Source of the DNA: Utricularia gibba | Lineage: Eukaryota; Streptophyta; Magnoliopsida; Lamiales; Lentibulariaceae | Length of the DNA: 64,000 nucleotides | Direction: 5' to 3' | Assembly: GCA_002189035.1 (NCBI GenBank) | Contig: NEEC01000009.1 | Location: 3,286,001 to 3,350,000, forward strand | Shown: in pieces, positions 48,257 through 59,320 of the stretch | Layout of the letters: every line of letters begins with the position of its first letter | Position numbering within the stretch: the first letter of the stretch is position 1 | Program-made: the position numbers and the translations under genes | Notes under the pieces: generated by a model | The model's input: only the letters and a program-made list of their open reading frames with translations | Told to the model about the DNA's origin: nothing | Database searches by the model: none

Positions 48257-50983
48257 ATGGGAGAGGAGCGAGAAGTTAAATTGAATTTAGGGGACGGTGG
48301 GCTGGTGAATGTGAATATTCGTTCCTCTAATGGCTCTAAACTTTCAGTCAAAGCATGCCTCGATTCCACCGTCCGGGAATTCAAAAGTTTGCTGGCCCAG
48401 AATTGCGATGTTCCTGCTCAACAGCAGCGCCTGATCTACAAGGGTCGAATCTTGAAGGATGACCAGACCTTAATCAGCTATGGTACCTTTTTTTTCTTTT
48501 TCTTTTAGAATTATTTTATTTTTTCAGTTGAGCTGTTTTCTTGGCTTTGATTTCATTGAAAGGACGTGAGGGAACGGTTTCTGAGGTTGCTAATACTAGT
48601 TTTTCATGTCTTATCTAATCTCACTCGGAAGGAATGGATCCAGTTTGGTGTTGCGTTAGTGATCCTGGTAATTTCCTTTTTATTAGGATTGCAGGCTGAT
48701 CACACGGTTCATATGGTACGTGGCTCTGCACCGGCTACCCCCCCTCCATCTGATGCTCCTGCAAGTGCAGGGGGTACCACCGGTGTACCTGCTGCCACTC
48801 AAGGACCCAACCCAGCGGGGGTTGGACCACCTGGGACAGGATCCCTATCGTTTGGTAGAACACGGGATCCTGGACTGTTGGGAGCTGGGCTGCCCGATTT
48901 TGAACAGATGCAGCAGCAACTAACTCAGAATCCCAACATGATGAGAGATATCATGAATATGCCTGCAATTCAGAGCCTTATGAACAATCCTGAGATCATG
49001 CGTGGCATAATTCTGAATAACCCTCAGATGCGTGAGATAATTGATCGAAATCCCGAGCTTGGTCATATCCTTAATGATCCTAGCATTCTTCGGCAAACAT
49101 TAGAAGCTGCTAGGAGCCCAGAAATCATGCGTGAGATGATGCGGAACACTGACAGGGCAATGAGCAATCTTGAATCCTCTCCAGAAGGATTTAACATGCT
49201 AAGACGTATGTATGAAAATGTCCAAGAACCTTTTATGAATGCAACAACAATGGGTGGTGCCTCTGGAGCAAATCCATTTTCAGCTCTTTTGGGAAGCCAG
49301 GCTGGTTCCCATACCAGAGATGATGCTAATTCATTTCCTGGATTCGAAAATAATACCAGAGGAGATGTTGCTCCAAACTCCAACCCACTTCCCAATCCAT
49401 GGAGTAGTAATGGTAAGATAAGCCTTGCTGTACGTTCGTAGTTTATTTTTGTTGTCGCTTATATATGAATCGGTTAGATTGGGCTTTTATGAGCTCGCTG
49501 TGATTTTTCCTCATTTGATTTGCAGTCCCTTTTTTCAATATCTCAGCTGATTAGGTATTCTCATTAGCTGAATGCTAATAGGGCAAGAAAGCTTTCCTGC
49601 TTCCAGTTTACGCCATGAATTTGTACTGGATATCTCTTTTTCTTTGCATATCTCAACGAATCTTGGTTTTTCATAGCCTCTCATGGGAACTCCTAATGTC
49701 GCTTTCGCTGGGAATTCTGTGTGTTGATCCACAAACAAATGATACCCTTATTTCCTCTTTGTGCAATGACATTTTCAGAATCTAATATATTCTAAACAAT
49801 GCATTTTGCAGCAGCTCCCCAAGCAAACACTGCTCGTAGAACTAACTCTACTAGTAGCCCAAGACCTCCCACCGTTGCTGGGTGGGGAGGACTTGGTTTT
49901 CCTCAGTTGGATACTAGTGGAATGCCTGAGACATCGGCATTTGGTCAGTTATTACAAAATCCTGCGTGGCACAGATGATGCAAAGCTTGCTTTCCAATCC
50001 TCAATATGTTGATCAAGTACTATGGCAACTTTCTTTGGAGATGTTTCATTGTTTTGCTTTACTTAGGGTCTGTCTTCAAATCAGTAGTCGATTGCAGGTT
50101 CTAGGTCTTAACCCTCAGCTTCAGAGCTTGACAGACGCGAATCCCCATCTGAGAGAGATGATGCAAAACCCTTTTCTACAAGACCTTACCTCTCCCGGCG
50201 CCATGCAGGTGTGTGGCCTTCCTATACCCACTCCATTTTTTCTGCAAATAATGGTTTTACACGTGTTCCTTATGTTGTTTTATTCACCGTTTCTGTTCGT
50301 CAATCATACTAGTAGAAACCTTTTTGCTAACCTACTTGGTGAAATTACTTAGCAAATGCGAGCTCTGCAGCGACAACTTTCACAGCTTAGTCGTCAGCCT
50401 CAGTGAGTTTTGAGAGTTTTAATTTAGGATTCTTGTTTTTTGTCTAGTAATGCTATGGATTATGAATATGATATGCTCCATTATTATACATGTGCGCTGG
50501 CTGTGCTCCTAATACATCTACATGATTTTCTCTCAGGGATGGAGCCCAATCTAATGAAGCTAGAGGTACACATTGGTTTTGTAGAAAAGTAAACAGCGCC
50601 ATGCATCAATCACACTGACCGTTTTGATGGACTATTCTGATGCACTTGAAGTCCAGGTTCTCAAAATCGCGTTGGTTTGGAGTTGCTAATGAACATGCTC
50701 GGTGGAGTCGGAGCTAATGGATTGACCCCAAACGAACCCAACGGTCGGCAATCTCACTGCCTCCTCCATCAACCAACTTACTCCTTGAGATGATGCTGCT
50801 AACTTCACTTTGCTAAATTCATTTCAACCACCAGTGCCCCCTGAAGAGCTGTACGCAACTCAACTCTCCCAGCTTCAAGAAATGGGCTTCTTTGACGCGC
50901 AGGAGAACATCAGAGCGCTCCAAGCTACTGCCGGGAACGTTCACGCCGCAGTGGAGCGTCTCCTCGGAAACCCCGGTCAATAG
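48257..50983 (+). CDS. DSK2: Ubiquilin/DSK2 ubiquitin receptor
   Basis: Shuttle protein carrying ubiquitinated clients to the proteasome and, in plants, to autophagy (ATG8). Eight exons: 48257-48482, 48687-49412, 49812-50016, 50098-50208, 50353-50402, 50537-50565, 50657-50743, 50835-50983. The N-terminal UBL domain ([18 protein letters not shown] to [20 protein letters not shown]) is followed by STI1 repeats rich in Asn-Pro-Met ([39 protein letters not shown], and a second set at [15 protein letters not shown]), and a C-terminal UBA ([20 protein letters not shown]). Exon 3 reads out of frame at NPA|W; one missing base near 49970 (GCGTGG for GCGGTGG or similar) restores [17 protein letters not shown]. 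Corrected length 527 residues. Confidence 0.95.
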
Positions 50984-51591
50984 TGGTGCTGCAAGAGCAG
51001 AGCAGAGCAGGCGTGAAGCCGAGTGGTGCTGGCGGCGCTGAGGCGTATGATGTCATTTTAGTTGTTGGTTTGACGGCGCTGTGGGCCTTTAGATGAAGAT
51101 TGTGTTAGTTTGATGGATACTCTGCCCCCCTGTGCACGCATTTACACACGAATCCTATGATACCCCGTCCAGGCATTCCTTTTTTCTGCGTCATCATCCT
51201 CGTACCAACTCATCCATTCTTTCATCTCTCTGTAAGAGGGCGTATACTTCAATAAATTCCCATATCTCTCTCTCTCTCTCTCTCTGGACAAAGAAATAAT
51301 GATGATGATAATATGGAGGCCCATTAGTATCTGGATAAAATACAAAGGAATGTGTTAGACATGATCGAGTTCAAGTATGGAAATATCTGAGATCTGATAG
51401 TCAAGAAGAGAGATGGTGGACGGTGAGATCTGTTTCTCCCGCCAGCTACTGCTCTCGGATGTTCTTGAAGGAAAAAGGAAACTTTTTCGTATATATGGGT
51501 GATACCATGGACTCCAAACATTGCATTGCCGTCCTGAGGCTGCGATAGAACCGGGTTTCTTCTGTTCTTGCAACAACGACGTGCAAGTTTG
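50984..51591. other. Intergenic
   Basis: Holds a short (TC)n tract at 51265-51285 and the promoter of the zinc-finger gene. Nothing else. Confidence 0.45.
51265..51285. repeat. (TC)n microsatellite
   Basis: About ten TC units. Pyrimidine tracts of this type are common in plant promoters and leaders. Confidence 0.8.
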
Positions 51592-52440
51592 ATGGAGATG
51601 AACGACGGCAGCCGCTTTCCTAGTCGTGATTCCGGTCCCTTTTCTTATCTGTTGTCGGCCCGCAGGAGCCTCAAGAAGAAACGCTCGAAGATGATGACGA
51701 GAATCGGCGACGCGGGGAGATGGGACGGCGCTGGATTTGTTCGGAATGAGACGGCGGTTCATAGCTGCAGTGAATGTGGGAAGAAGTTCCGCTCTTCCAT
51801 GGCTCTGTTCGGGCACATGCGGTGGCACCCTGAGAGAGAATGGCGTGGGATGAATCACCCACAGGAGAAGAAGATAAAACTACAGCACCACCCATCGTCT
51901 TCTCTTTCTTCTTCTGAGTTCACGGAGGAGGAACTCGAGGCGGCCTCGATTTTATTGACTTTGGCCAACATGTCTCCCGCTCATACCTATCATTACTCTC
52001 CGCCGGACGCCGTTGAGGAAAAAGACACAACGGGAGCGGTGGGCCGGTTTGAGCGCTCGAGTTGCAAGAAAGGACTTCCTTCTCAGCAACCGCTACCCAC
52101 GACGACATCAAAAGGGTGCTCCAAAATCACCGCGAACGGACGAGAACAACGCTTCTCCAGTGCTAGCAATGAGAACGCCGCGGCGATCAGGGGAGATGAC
52201 GCTAATGAACACAAATGCAACAGTAACCTTGGAACTGAGATTGGTGGGCACAGATGTCGGATCTGCTTCAGGGTGTTCTCTAGCGGCCAAGCACTCGGTG
52301 GTCACATGAGCGGCCATAGGGAGAAACTGATACCTCTACCACCTGCCGCTGCTCCCATTGATCTTGATCTCAATGTCGACGCCGGTTCTTGGCCTTCAGC
52401 ACCGGAGTTCGTGCCCCTGGATTTGAAGTTAGGATTCTGA
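51592..52440 (+). CDS. Two-finger C2H2 zinc finger transcription factor (ZAT-type)
   Basis: Intronless, 282 residues from ATG 51592 (MEMNDGSRF). Finger 1 CSECGKKFRSSMALFGHMRWH departs from the plant QALGGH core (MALFGH); finger 2 CRICFRVFSSGQALGGHMSGH is canonical. An upstream basic stretch (LKKKRSK) is a likely nuclear signal. Two LxLxL-type EAR repression motifs sit at the end, IDLDLNVD and LDLKLGF. An acidic EFTEEELEAASILLTLA segment lies between the fingers. It is likely a stress or developmental repressor of the C1-2i type; the exact orthologue is unknown. Confidence 0.92.
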   Translation: MEMNDGSRFPSRDSGPFSYLLSARRSLKKKRSKMMTRIGDAGRWDGAGFVRNETAVHSCSECGKKFRSSMALFGHMRWHPEREWRGMNHPQEKKIKLQHHPSSSLSSSEFTEEELEAASILLTLANMSPAHTYHYSPPDAVEEKDTTGAVGRFERSSCKKGLPSQQPLPTTTSKGCSKITANGREQRFSSASNENAAAIRGDDANEHKCNSNLGTEIGGHRCRICFRVFSSGQALGGHMSGHREKLIPLPPAAAPIDLDLNVDAGSWPSAPEFVPLDLKLGF

Positions 52441-52909
52441 CTTTTGCGCCACTTCACTGACCGACTCCAATTTCCCTACTCGTAACTCCACGCCAATTCA
52501 TTCATTCTTGACATGTTATGCTACAGTTTCTGAATCATCAGTTCTACAAACTGCTCACATACCTGTCTTTCACTTCAGTGATTCCTGATCTCCAACAATT
52601 ACTAAACAAAATTTACTTCGTTGAGCGCTGTTTTTTGGTTCACTTTTAAGATCTTTTGCAGGCGTGTGCCATTAAAATACATGAGAAAGATGAATGGAAA
52701 TACGCAAACCAAAGAAAGAAAACAATGAATTATTTATTCATTCATTCATTCATATGTTTGAGCAAACAAACATACACACCCACGAAAAGCAACTGTAGAC
52801 TACTAAAAAAAATGGGATCAAACCAGATTGCATCGAGCAAAAAGCCAGATTTTGGAGTGGCATTGCAATTTGTACAGCACAAACTTTTCACATTGCAAAA
52901 GAAATTTAA
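52441..52909. other. Shared 3' flank, convergent zinc-finger and transporter genes
   Basis: 470 bp with a (attc)n-like tract at about 52731-52750. No gene. Confidence 0.45.
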
Positions 52910-54217
52910 TCAAGCCTTAACTGAGAAGATCTCTAAAAGAGAATACCAGGTTCCAGATACTCCAAGCAGAAGGCCAACTATAATGACCACTATATCAGCA
53001 ATGGCTTCTCTTAAGTTCATCTCCTGCTTGAATGCTAAATAGTGAAACAAAGCAGGCAAGACAAAGCCAAGAATACAGCAGGTGCTGCTTCCAACCAGAG
53101 ACAGGAAGTCGGCGAAACTAGGCACGAAAAGTGCAACAAAGACAGAGAACAATACTAGCGCCCATCTCAACAATAAGCAGTACCTCCCGAACCAAAACCT
53201 TCTCTCAAACACTTCATGAACTGGGTTCATCATTAATGGGAAGCTAATAAACAGATTGACGCAAAGGGCAAGCTGAATAAGAACACTCAACAACCCTTTC
53301 CCCATGTTGGCGGTGATTATGTCACTCGTGCTTTCACCATAGGCGAAGTACCCAAGTGCACCAAATCCACCAAACATGCAGGCAATGAACAGGATTGCCA
53401 AAGCCAATATCTTTCCATACTTGGACTTCTCTTTCATCTCTGCCTCCAAGGGTAAGGCCATCCCAATCCCTTCAAAGGAGTAAACAATCACACCTAATCC
53501 ATAGAAAAAAGAAGAGACAGTTCCAAATGCCTCTATCACAGGCATCTGCTTGAAGAATATGACCATATCCTCAACCATGACAACTCCCTTGGCACCAATA
53601 TCCAGAACATCAGCGATAATGCTCAAAGGGGCTAAAACTGTCAGTGAACGAATCGAATTCAAGCCCAATTGAAAGGGGAAACAACCCCAGATGTAAACAG
53701 CCTTTGCAGAAATCCCCCAAATTTCAGGGCTAGCACCAATCGACAAATTGACAGGTGAAGTAAAGAGATTGCTAAGGGTATTACCGATGAAAATAAGATA
53801 TCCCACGCAAAACCCAGTCTGGGAGAGCACAATCAAGATATCCACGGAAAATCTACCGACGGACCCACAGGAAGCGTAGCCCAGATCACCAAAAGAAGTG
53901 GGATTTGGGAACGAAGCAGTGGGGGAATCAGCAATCTTCCTACGGGTGTCAACTAGGAGCATCATCCCCCGATAGGTGAGAGCAGCGACGAAGAAAATCA
54001 TGACAAGACAGGTTAGCCACCCTGTTCGCATGAACGTGTACGGAAGGCCGAGAACCCCGGCACCGACGATCGCAAGAACGACATTTGCGAAGGTTTTGAG
54101 CCCAGAAGAGAGTCGTTGGTGTTTAGCGTTGCCGGAGAGCAAGGGAGTATACTCTTTTGGGATTGATCGCAGGGAGCCGGCGGATGATCCAGCTTCACTC
54201 CGTCTCCCCAAACCCAT
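52910..54217 (-). CDS. Amino acid transporter, AVT3/ANT1-like (AAAP family)
   Basis: Intronless, 435 residues from ATG 54217 (MGLGRRSEAGSSAG). Vacuolar amino acid exporters of the AVT3 group share this single-exon structure and length. The first membrane segment carries the AAAP signature FANVVLAIVGAGVLGLPYTF. About eleven hydrophobic segments follow, including GFCVGYLIFIGNTLSNLF, YGLGVIVYSFEGIGMALPLE and FLSLVGSSTCCILGFVLPAL. The acidic/dileucine-like EYTPLL near the N-terminus is a plausible tonoplast-sorting signal. Intact; substrate inferred as neutral amino acids. Confidence 0.93.
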   Translation of the reverse strand: MGLGRRSEAGSSAGSLRSIPKEYTPLLSGNAKHQRLSSGLKTFANVVLAIVGAGVLGLPYTFMRTGWLTCLVMIFFVAALTYRGMMLLVDTRRKIADSPTASFPNPTSFGDLGYASCGSVGRFSVDILIVLSQTGFCVGYLIFIGNTLSNLFTSPVNLSIGASPEIWGISAKAVYIWGCFPFQLGLNSIRSLTVLAPLSIIADVLDIGAKGVVMVEDMVIFFKQMPVIEAFGTVSSFFYGLGVIVYSFEGIGMALPLEAEMKEKSKYGKILALAILFIACMFGGFGALGYFAYGESTSDIITANMGKGLLSVLIQLALCVNLFISFPLMMNPVHEVFERRFWFGRYCLLLRWALVLFSVFVALFVPSFADFLSLVGSSTCCILGFVLPALFHYLAFKQEMNLREAIADIVVIIVGLLLGVSGTWYSLLEIFSVKA

Positions 54218-54858
54218 TATCCAGCACTGCAACCTGTAAACCCTGAAAACAAGGAGAAAGCAGGATCCCTCCTCGGGATAACCTCAAGCTGAGGAGCGCG
54301 CCGGGGGACCTGAACAGAGGTGAAGCCGCGTGGTGTCCGTGCGCGTTCTAACACAGAAATGGAGAGTGACAATTCTGATACGCCTATTATTCTCACGCTT
54401 ACCTTTCGCCAGCCAACCACCTCACCTTGTGCGTGACTGTGCCTGTGGGTCTACACTCGGACAATGCAAATCGCAAAGTAGGAGGGTGGGCCCCAGAAGA
54501 AAATCATTTCTTATTCTGCTCATTGGGCCGGGCCTCACGAAATGTATAGGAGGGGGAGCTCGGCCCAATCGACACTCATTCTCTCTTTTTTTCTTGTTTT
54601 TTAGGAGGTCCGTACAGTACACGCGGAAGAGGAAATTTCCAAAAAGCACACGCCAACACTGACTGAAATTTACAAAAACGCCCAAAACTTATCCACACCA
54701 CCACCCATTTATATTCTAGTTGTTGCTGAAGCCCACTGCCAACATGCCATTGTAAAAAAAAAAAAAAAAGAGGTTGCTGAAGCCAACAGTCGCCCCCGAC
54801 ATCAAACTAATTTCAGGCGGTCGCCATCGGAGAGTCCTCACCCTTATCCACATCACGA
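54218..54858. other. Intergenic
   Basis: Contains a 16-A run at about 54755 and the transporter promoter. Nothing recognised. Confidence 0.4.
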
Positions 54859-55542
54859 CTAAGCGCTCGAGCTGAAGCCAGACCCCCCGGCGACATCAAA
54901 CTGGGAAACGTAATTTCCGGCGGCCCTTCCGGACGCCGTCGGCGTTTTTGGGGGTTCATTCAGAAATGCCCAGTTGCTGTTTATCCACCTGAAAACATTT
55001 AAACACCCGCGCACACATGAACGGATCTTATGCTTTCTTCTTCTTGAATCTAGAAACTCAATAGATAATATACCAGCCGTTCTTTTGAAGAAGATCGAGG
55101 ATGTTGGCGTCAGCTTCAGCCACGTCGACACTCGTGTCCGCATCAGGCAGGATCCCCTGCGTAAAACAAAACGAAATCTCTTGAAATGACCAAAACAAGG
55201 AGTAACAGCATAGAGGATTTGGAGGTTGTTGCCTGCCTGAGGATCAGTTTCAGCCGCAAGAGGGGAAATGTCCTTGAGATGTTCCTCTTCTATCTGCTTC
55301 TTCACTTTCCAAAAGGCGTCAATTTCTTCCCTGGTCATCGACTTGCTCCTCTGCATCAACTTCTCTGACGGACACATCCGCAAAAGTTATAACACATCAT
55401 GTGCAGGCGACGGAAGGGTAATCAGTTTAAACAAAGGGTCAAAATACTAACCACGGTTGGGATCTGTAACAAGGGAGTACCACCCTGACATGAGAGAACC
55501 CATCTCACAGAATTCTTCTTCAGTCAGTTCCCTGTCGGTCCA
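54859..55542 (-). CDS. Unrecognised small conserved-looking protein, 5' end uncertain
   Basis: Four exons join in phase: 55542-55455 (WTDRELTEEEFCEMGSLMSG then WYSLVTDPN), 55364-55237 (LMQRSKSMTREEIDAFWKVK then KQIEEEHLKDISPLAAETDP), 55156-55074 (GILPDADTSVDVAEADANIL then DLLQKNG), 54988-54859 (WWINSNWAFLNEPPKTP to SGFSSSA stop). The product is about 144 or more residues, acidic and soluble, with no signal peptide or membrane segment visible. The first exon probably starts further upstream; SVPISQ precedes WTDRE in the same open frame, but no convincing ATG is seen. The donor after 55237 would be GC (CAG|GCAGGC). I do not recognise the family. Confidence 0.7.
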
Positions 55543-56117
55543 CTGAGAAATGGGAACAGAGATAAAGAACACCAGCTGCACAAGGATGGATGTATCTATA
55601 TGTATAGCCAGCTGGAGCGGATTAGGATTAGGGCGGGCGGTGAGTGGTTTAGTTGATTGGAGTAGACCCACAGAAAAGAAAAAAGCATCCATCATTAGAC
55701 TATAGGTTTGATTTGGGCGGAGGATATTTTTGAAATACAAAAGTAAAAACCAGATATTTTAGATGAATCCCTTCTTGATGGATAGAGATTGTTTTATGTA
55801 TAAAATAAGAATGGGGTAGCAGTGGATAGACACGCATTAGGAAGAACATGAGAGGAAGGGAAAGCGACGTAGAAGAAGCAAGCATATCCGCCACATAAGA
55901 GTTACATTTGAAACAACGAAATCTAATCTATCATTTACTTTTGATGCTCCTCCGCCTACTAACTAGACTACCACGCCCTTGTTTTTCTCCATCCGGGCCC
56001 TGCTCTGCCCATTCCACCAACGCAGCCTGCAAGGGAAAGAAAGCAACCACAACGCAACACATGAAATAAATCACGAATTAGCTTTTGTTGCTCCAGGTAG
56101 GCATCCATCCTAAGAAG
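55543..56117. other. Flank, may hold the first exon of the preceding gene
   Basis: A minus-strand open frame (55894-55700) begins MADMLASSTSLSL but cannot be linked by a clear donor. Nothing else supported. Confidence 0.3.
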
Positions 56118-56196
56118 GGGTCCAGGCGGAATCGAACCGCCATCCCCCAACGCATTCCTGCGATGGAGTGCTCTTCCAGTACGAGCTCATGAACCC
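56118..56196 (-). tRNA. tRNA-like sequence with abnormal anticodon arm (probable tRNA pseudogene or SINE head)
   Basis: Minus strand: a perfect 7-bp acceptor stem (GGGTTCA with TGGACCC), a D-arm with GCTC/GAGC, and a perfect 5-bp T-arm GGCGG-TTCGATT-CCGCC containing the B-box GGTTCGATTCC. The anticodon arm does not fold normally; CTCCA can pair with TGGGG around an oversized loop containing a second hairpin, so no anticodon can be assigned. There is no T-run terminator directly after it. It is most likely a degenerate tRNA or tRNA-derived element. Confidence 0.5.
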
Positions 56197-58697
56197 ATCA
56201 TTGACCGCCGCATAGAATTAACCCCAACTACTAAAATAATCTACGATTCCTAATCGCAAATGAACCCCAATTAATAGTCAACAACCCTCTTGCGGGAAAT
56301 AAAACTAAAATAAAACACCCATTTAATTAAAGTCTCGATGGAACATTAAACGCGTTCTTAAAGCCACGACAAAACTACAACGCTAGTAAACGTGAAAAAA
56401 AGCCTGAACACGCAAACTTTTTGCAAACCGAGATAAAACAATCCTATCGATAAATTTGACTTTAAGACAAGGAAACAAACCCGTTCCCCACGATCACATG
56501 TGCAATTGTATTCACATGGATGTTGCACACAAGCGCATTCACTACGCTCCAGAACAAGTAGACCACCCGTGAACGGCGTCCACGCTCCAATATGCTCCAC
56601 AAATGCAGATTATTCTCTATCTTGCCGTAGATCAAGCAGTTGAATGAACTTATTATACTAATCATTCAACCTTGAGATGCCTCCTAACGCCGGGGGGGGG
56701 GGGGGAAGGACTAGCCGTACTGTTGGGCATTCCAAGATCCGCAAGTCAAGTCGCAGCACTCGGAGATGGTTGCAACAGCTTGTCAGTGACACTCCCGCCG
56801 CCAAGCTCCCGTTGCCTTGAATCCGGTCTCAACCATACAACTCATAGGTGGAATTTCTATTACAACCCAACGATGACTGGAATGTTTACAAGCTCACATT
56901 CCAAGACACTATTGGCATTACCCGGAAAAAAAGACAAGATATCATGTGTCCGAAACAGGCATCAGAATTATCAAGGAAGATACTAAAATGAATTAGGTCG
57001 AATTGCTTTCCAGTGGCAGACACAGTTATTACCTTGTAACTTTGATCCCAATAGGGATTTCAGATATTTTTTCTCGCGACAAATGAATTATAAACCAAAT
57101 AGAGTGCACATTGAGTACCTTTATGGGATGATGCTTCGGATAGGTGAACAGCGGAGATTCACTGATGACATGGTGGTGAACTGCAAATGATGGAATGTTT
57201 GAATGGATTGTGCAATTCCTATTTTCTGTAAATAGGAATTGGCACAAGCATCCAAGAACAAACAATCGATCGCAATGAACGTTTGATGTGCGAGTGCAGG
57301 TAATGCGAGGAACCAGACGCGACGCAGCAGAGGGGAGAGCCGGGCTGAAACCCCGTACCATCTCCCCTCAAAACCAAAAAAGAGGTACTTTTATTAGGTT
57401 TCGACCTGCCATGCGAGCGCACCCATCATGGCAAAGGTCACTCTGACATCTTCGCTACCCACCAAGCACAACCAACAACCGTCACATTTTCCCTTACCCC
57501 CACCTCCCCCAATCGACAGATATGAAGAATAACGCAACAGCTAACATATCAAAAGTTACTTCCCTTTAGATTCTTCACCCGAAAGAGGGGGTGCTGCGGA
57601 TGGGAGTCTCGGAGCAGCGAATTCACCAAAACTTCGAAAGGAACATCAGATCAAGCGCTCGGAGGGATATGTACGGCCACCGTCGCAGCGGCTCATCTTC
57701 TGCGAATTACAGAAAATAAATGTAACCATGACAAGTACACATGCCTGGGCAATTAACCAACAAGAAGGGTAACCAAGCGATGCAAATCAAACAGAAAAGT
57801 TAGACAACCGCCACACGCTTATAGATCTACAAAGGAAAAGAGGCAGATCTGTGAAGGAAACCTCTGTTAACCGATGAGAGCCGCGTGATCCATCACCACG
57901 ACGGCGTTCCCGAGGCGGTGGAACGTATTCCGCCGCCACTTATCCTCATACGATGAGGAATAAGCTTCTGAACAAACAGATGAAAAACCATACTCAAAAC
58001 GTAGATCTCCGGGAGATCCATCACGAGATGGGGAAGAGAATCGCAGAAGCGCCGGCGGAAAGAGTAGATCTGGAATTGCAGAGTTGGGAGGAGAGGGCAG
58101 TTTTTTCTTCCTAAAGGTCCGTGAGAAGACATGGCTTTAAGCACCTTCGCGATGTGATCCTACGGTCAGAAAACAATCGGCCCAGAAGATCTAACGGCCA
58201 TCGTGTTTGCGGATCTGTGACGCGAGTATTTTGCGGAAAAATCGACGGTTGCTAGGAGTCGTGAAAAGATTCTAGAAGTTCCTACCGCCGCCAAAACTCC
58301 CTCACCTATGCCTCTATGTATGTATGTATATTGAGCGAACAGTGGAGGCCCATTATAGGGCTGGTCAACCCAAGAGAAAAGCAAGGGCCTGGCCCATTCC
58401 ATGGTGCACACACTACATGTCCACCTGGACTGCCTACTCTTGCACACCAGAGGAAACTTCCCGGGTTGCGGCTCCGCTTGTGCATCCCACGCAATCCACC
58501 CACTAATACACCGCCACGTATGCTTGGCGATCGCGGCACCCACCCGGTGTCCGTCTGACCGGAAACATTCTATAAATTGGTTGGTTCGCAAACAGAGCTT
58601 ACGCAGAACGACTTCCTTCCTGCAACAACTCTCATAGAAAGCTCGCGGCTTACGGTAGATTTTACTTCTTCTTCTTCATTACTCGTTGGATTCTCCG
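56197..58697. other. Largely unassigned region, possible decayed minus-strand gene at about 57650-58120
   Basis: A minus-strand stretch starts MSSHGPLGRK (58117). In shifting frames it reads SSPSRDGSPGDLRFEYGF, then AAEYVPPPRERRRGDGSRG, and across a possible intron MSRCDGGRTYPSERLI with a stop near 57655. The Arg/Ser/Gly character suggests an RNA-binding-type tail, but I cannot build one frame or name a family. A 14-G run lies at 56692-56705. The rest is unremarkable. Confidence 0.3.
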
Positions 58698-59320
58698 ATG
58701 TGTTCTCCGCCGCCTCATTGTTTGGATGAACAACTCATCGAAGAGAGCTTCACCGAATCCTCTCTTCCAAGCGATGCGTCATTCGATTACGGGTCCTATC
58801 AGTTCCCTCCCCTGACTCCTAAAGGTCTGGTCCGTCTCTCTCTCTTTCCCACTCTGCTTTTGAAAAACAGAGAGCCTGTTAAGGATGTGTGCTCCGATTT
58901 TTGTTTGTTGTAGAAGAAATGGATGATGCGTACTGGGGAAGCGGCCAAGATTACTTCCCAAACGTATACTACGCAAGAGAGACGGCAGATTGGATGACGC
59001 AAGAAAAGAATCCGACGGTAAATCCTGGTCCCTTATGGAGAATGATGTGCAGATGATGAGTGTGTGGTTGTCTACAGGTGGCTCCAGATGGAGAGGAGGA
59101 GGAGGATTTGTTCCTTGACGGCGACTACCTGGAGCTGAATGATCTTGAGGATCATCATGGCTCCGGCAACCAGATGAGCGGTTACACGTATAGGTACTCG
59201 CAGGAGGGCGTGGAGTCTGCTAATGATATCCTGATGTGGGAGCGAGGGCAGTGCATTTCTATTTACGCGGGTTTGGATTTAGCTGATCTGAGCCGAAGTG
59301 CTTCTGAAAATGGTGAGTAA
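58698..59320 (+). CDS. Unrecognised small acidic protein
   Basis: Three exons join in phase: 58698-58824, 58914-59017, 59078-59320; 157 residues. Starts MCSPPPHCLDEQLIEESF, then SDASFDYGSYQFPPLTPK, EEMDDAYWGSGQDYFPNVYY then ARETADWMTQEKNP, and an acidic end EEEEDLFLDGDYLELNDLED with GLDLADLSRSASENGE. Very acidic, no signal or membrane segment. Exon junctions (AAG|, ACG|GTG) use good GT-AG sites and the reading frame is consistent, which supports a real gene. Function unknown to me. Confidence 0.72.

Noticed and set aside
58166..58591. 141-codon minus-strand open frame
   Set aside because: No family similarity, overlapped by equally long frames on the other strand.
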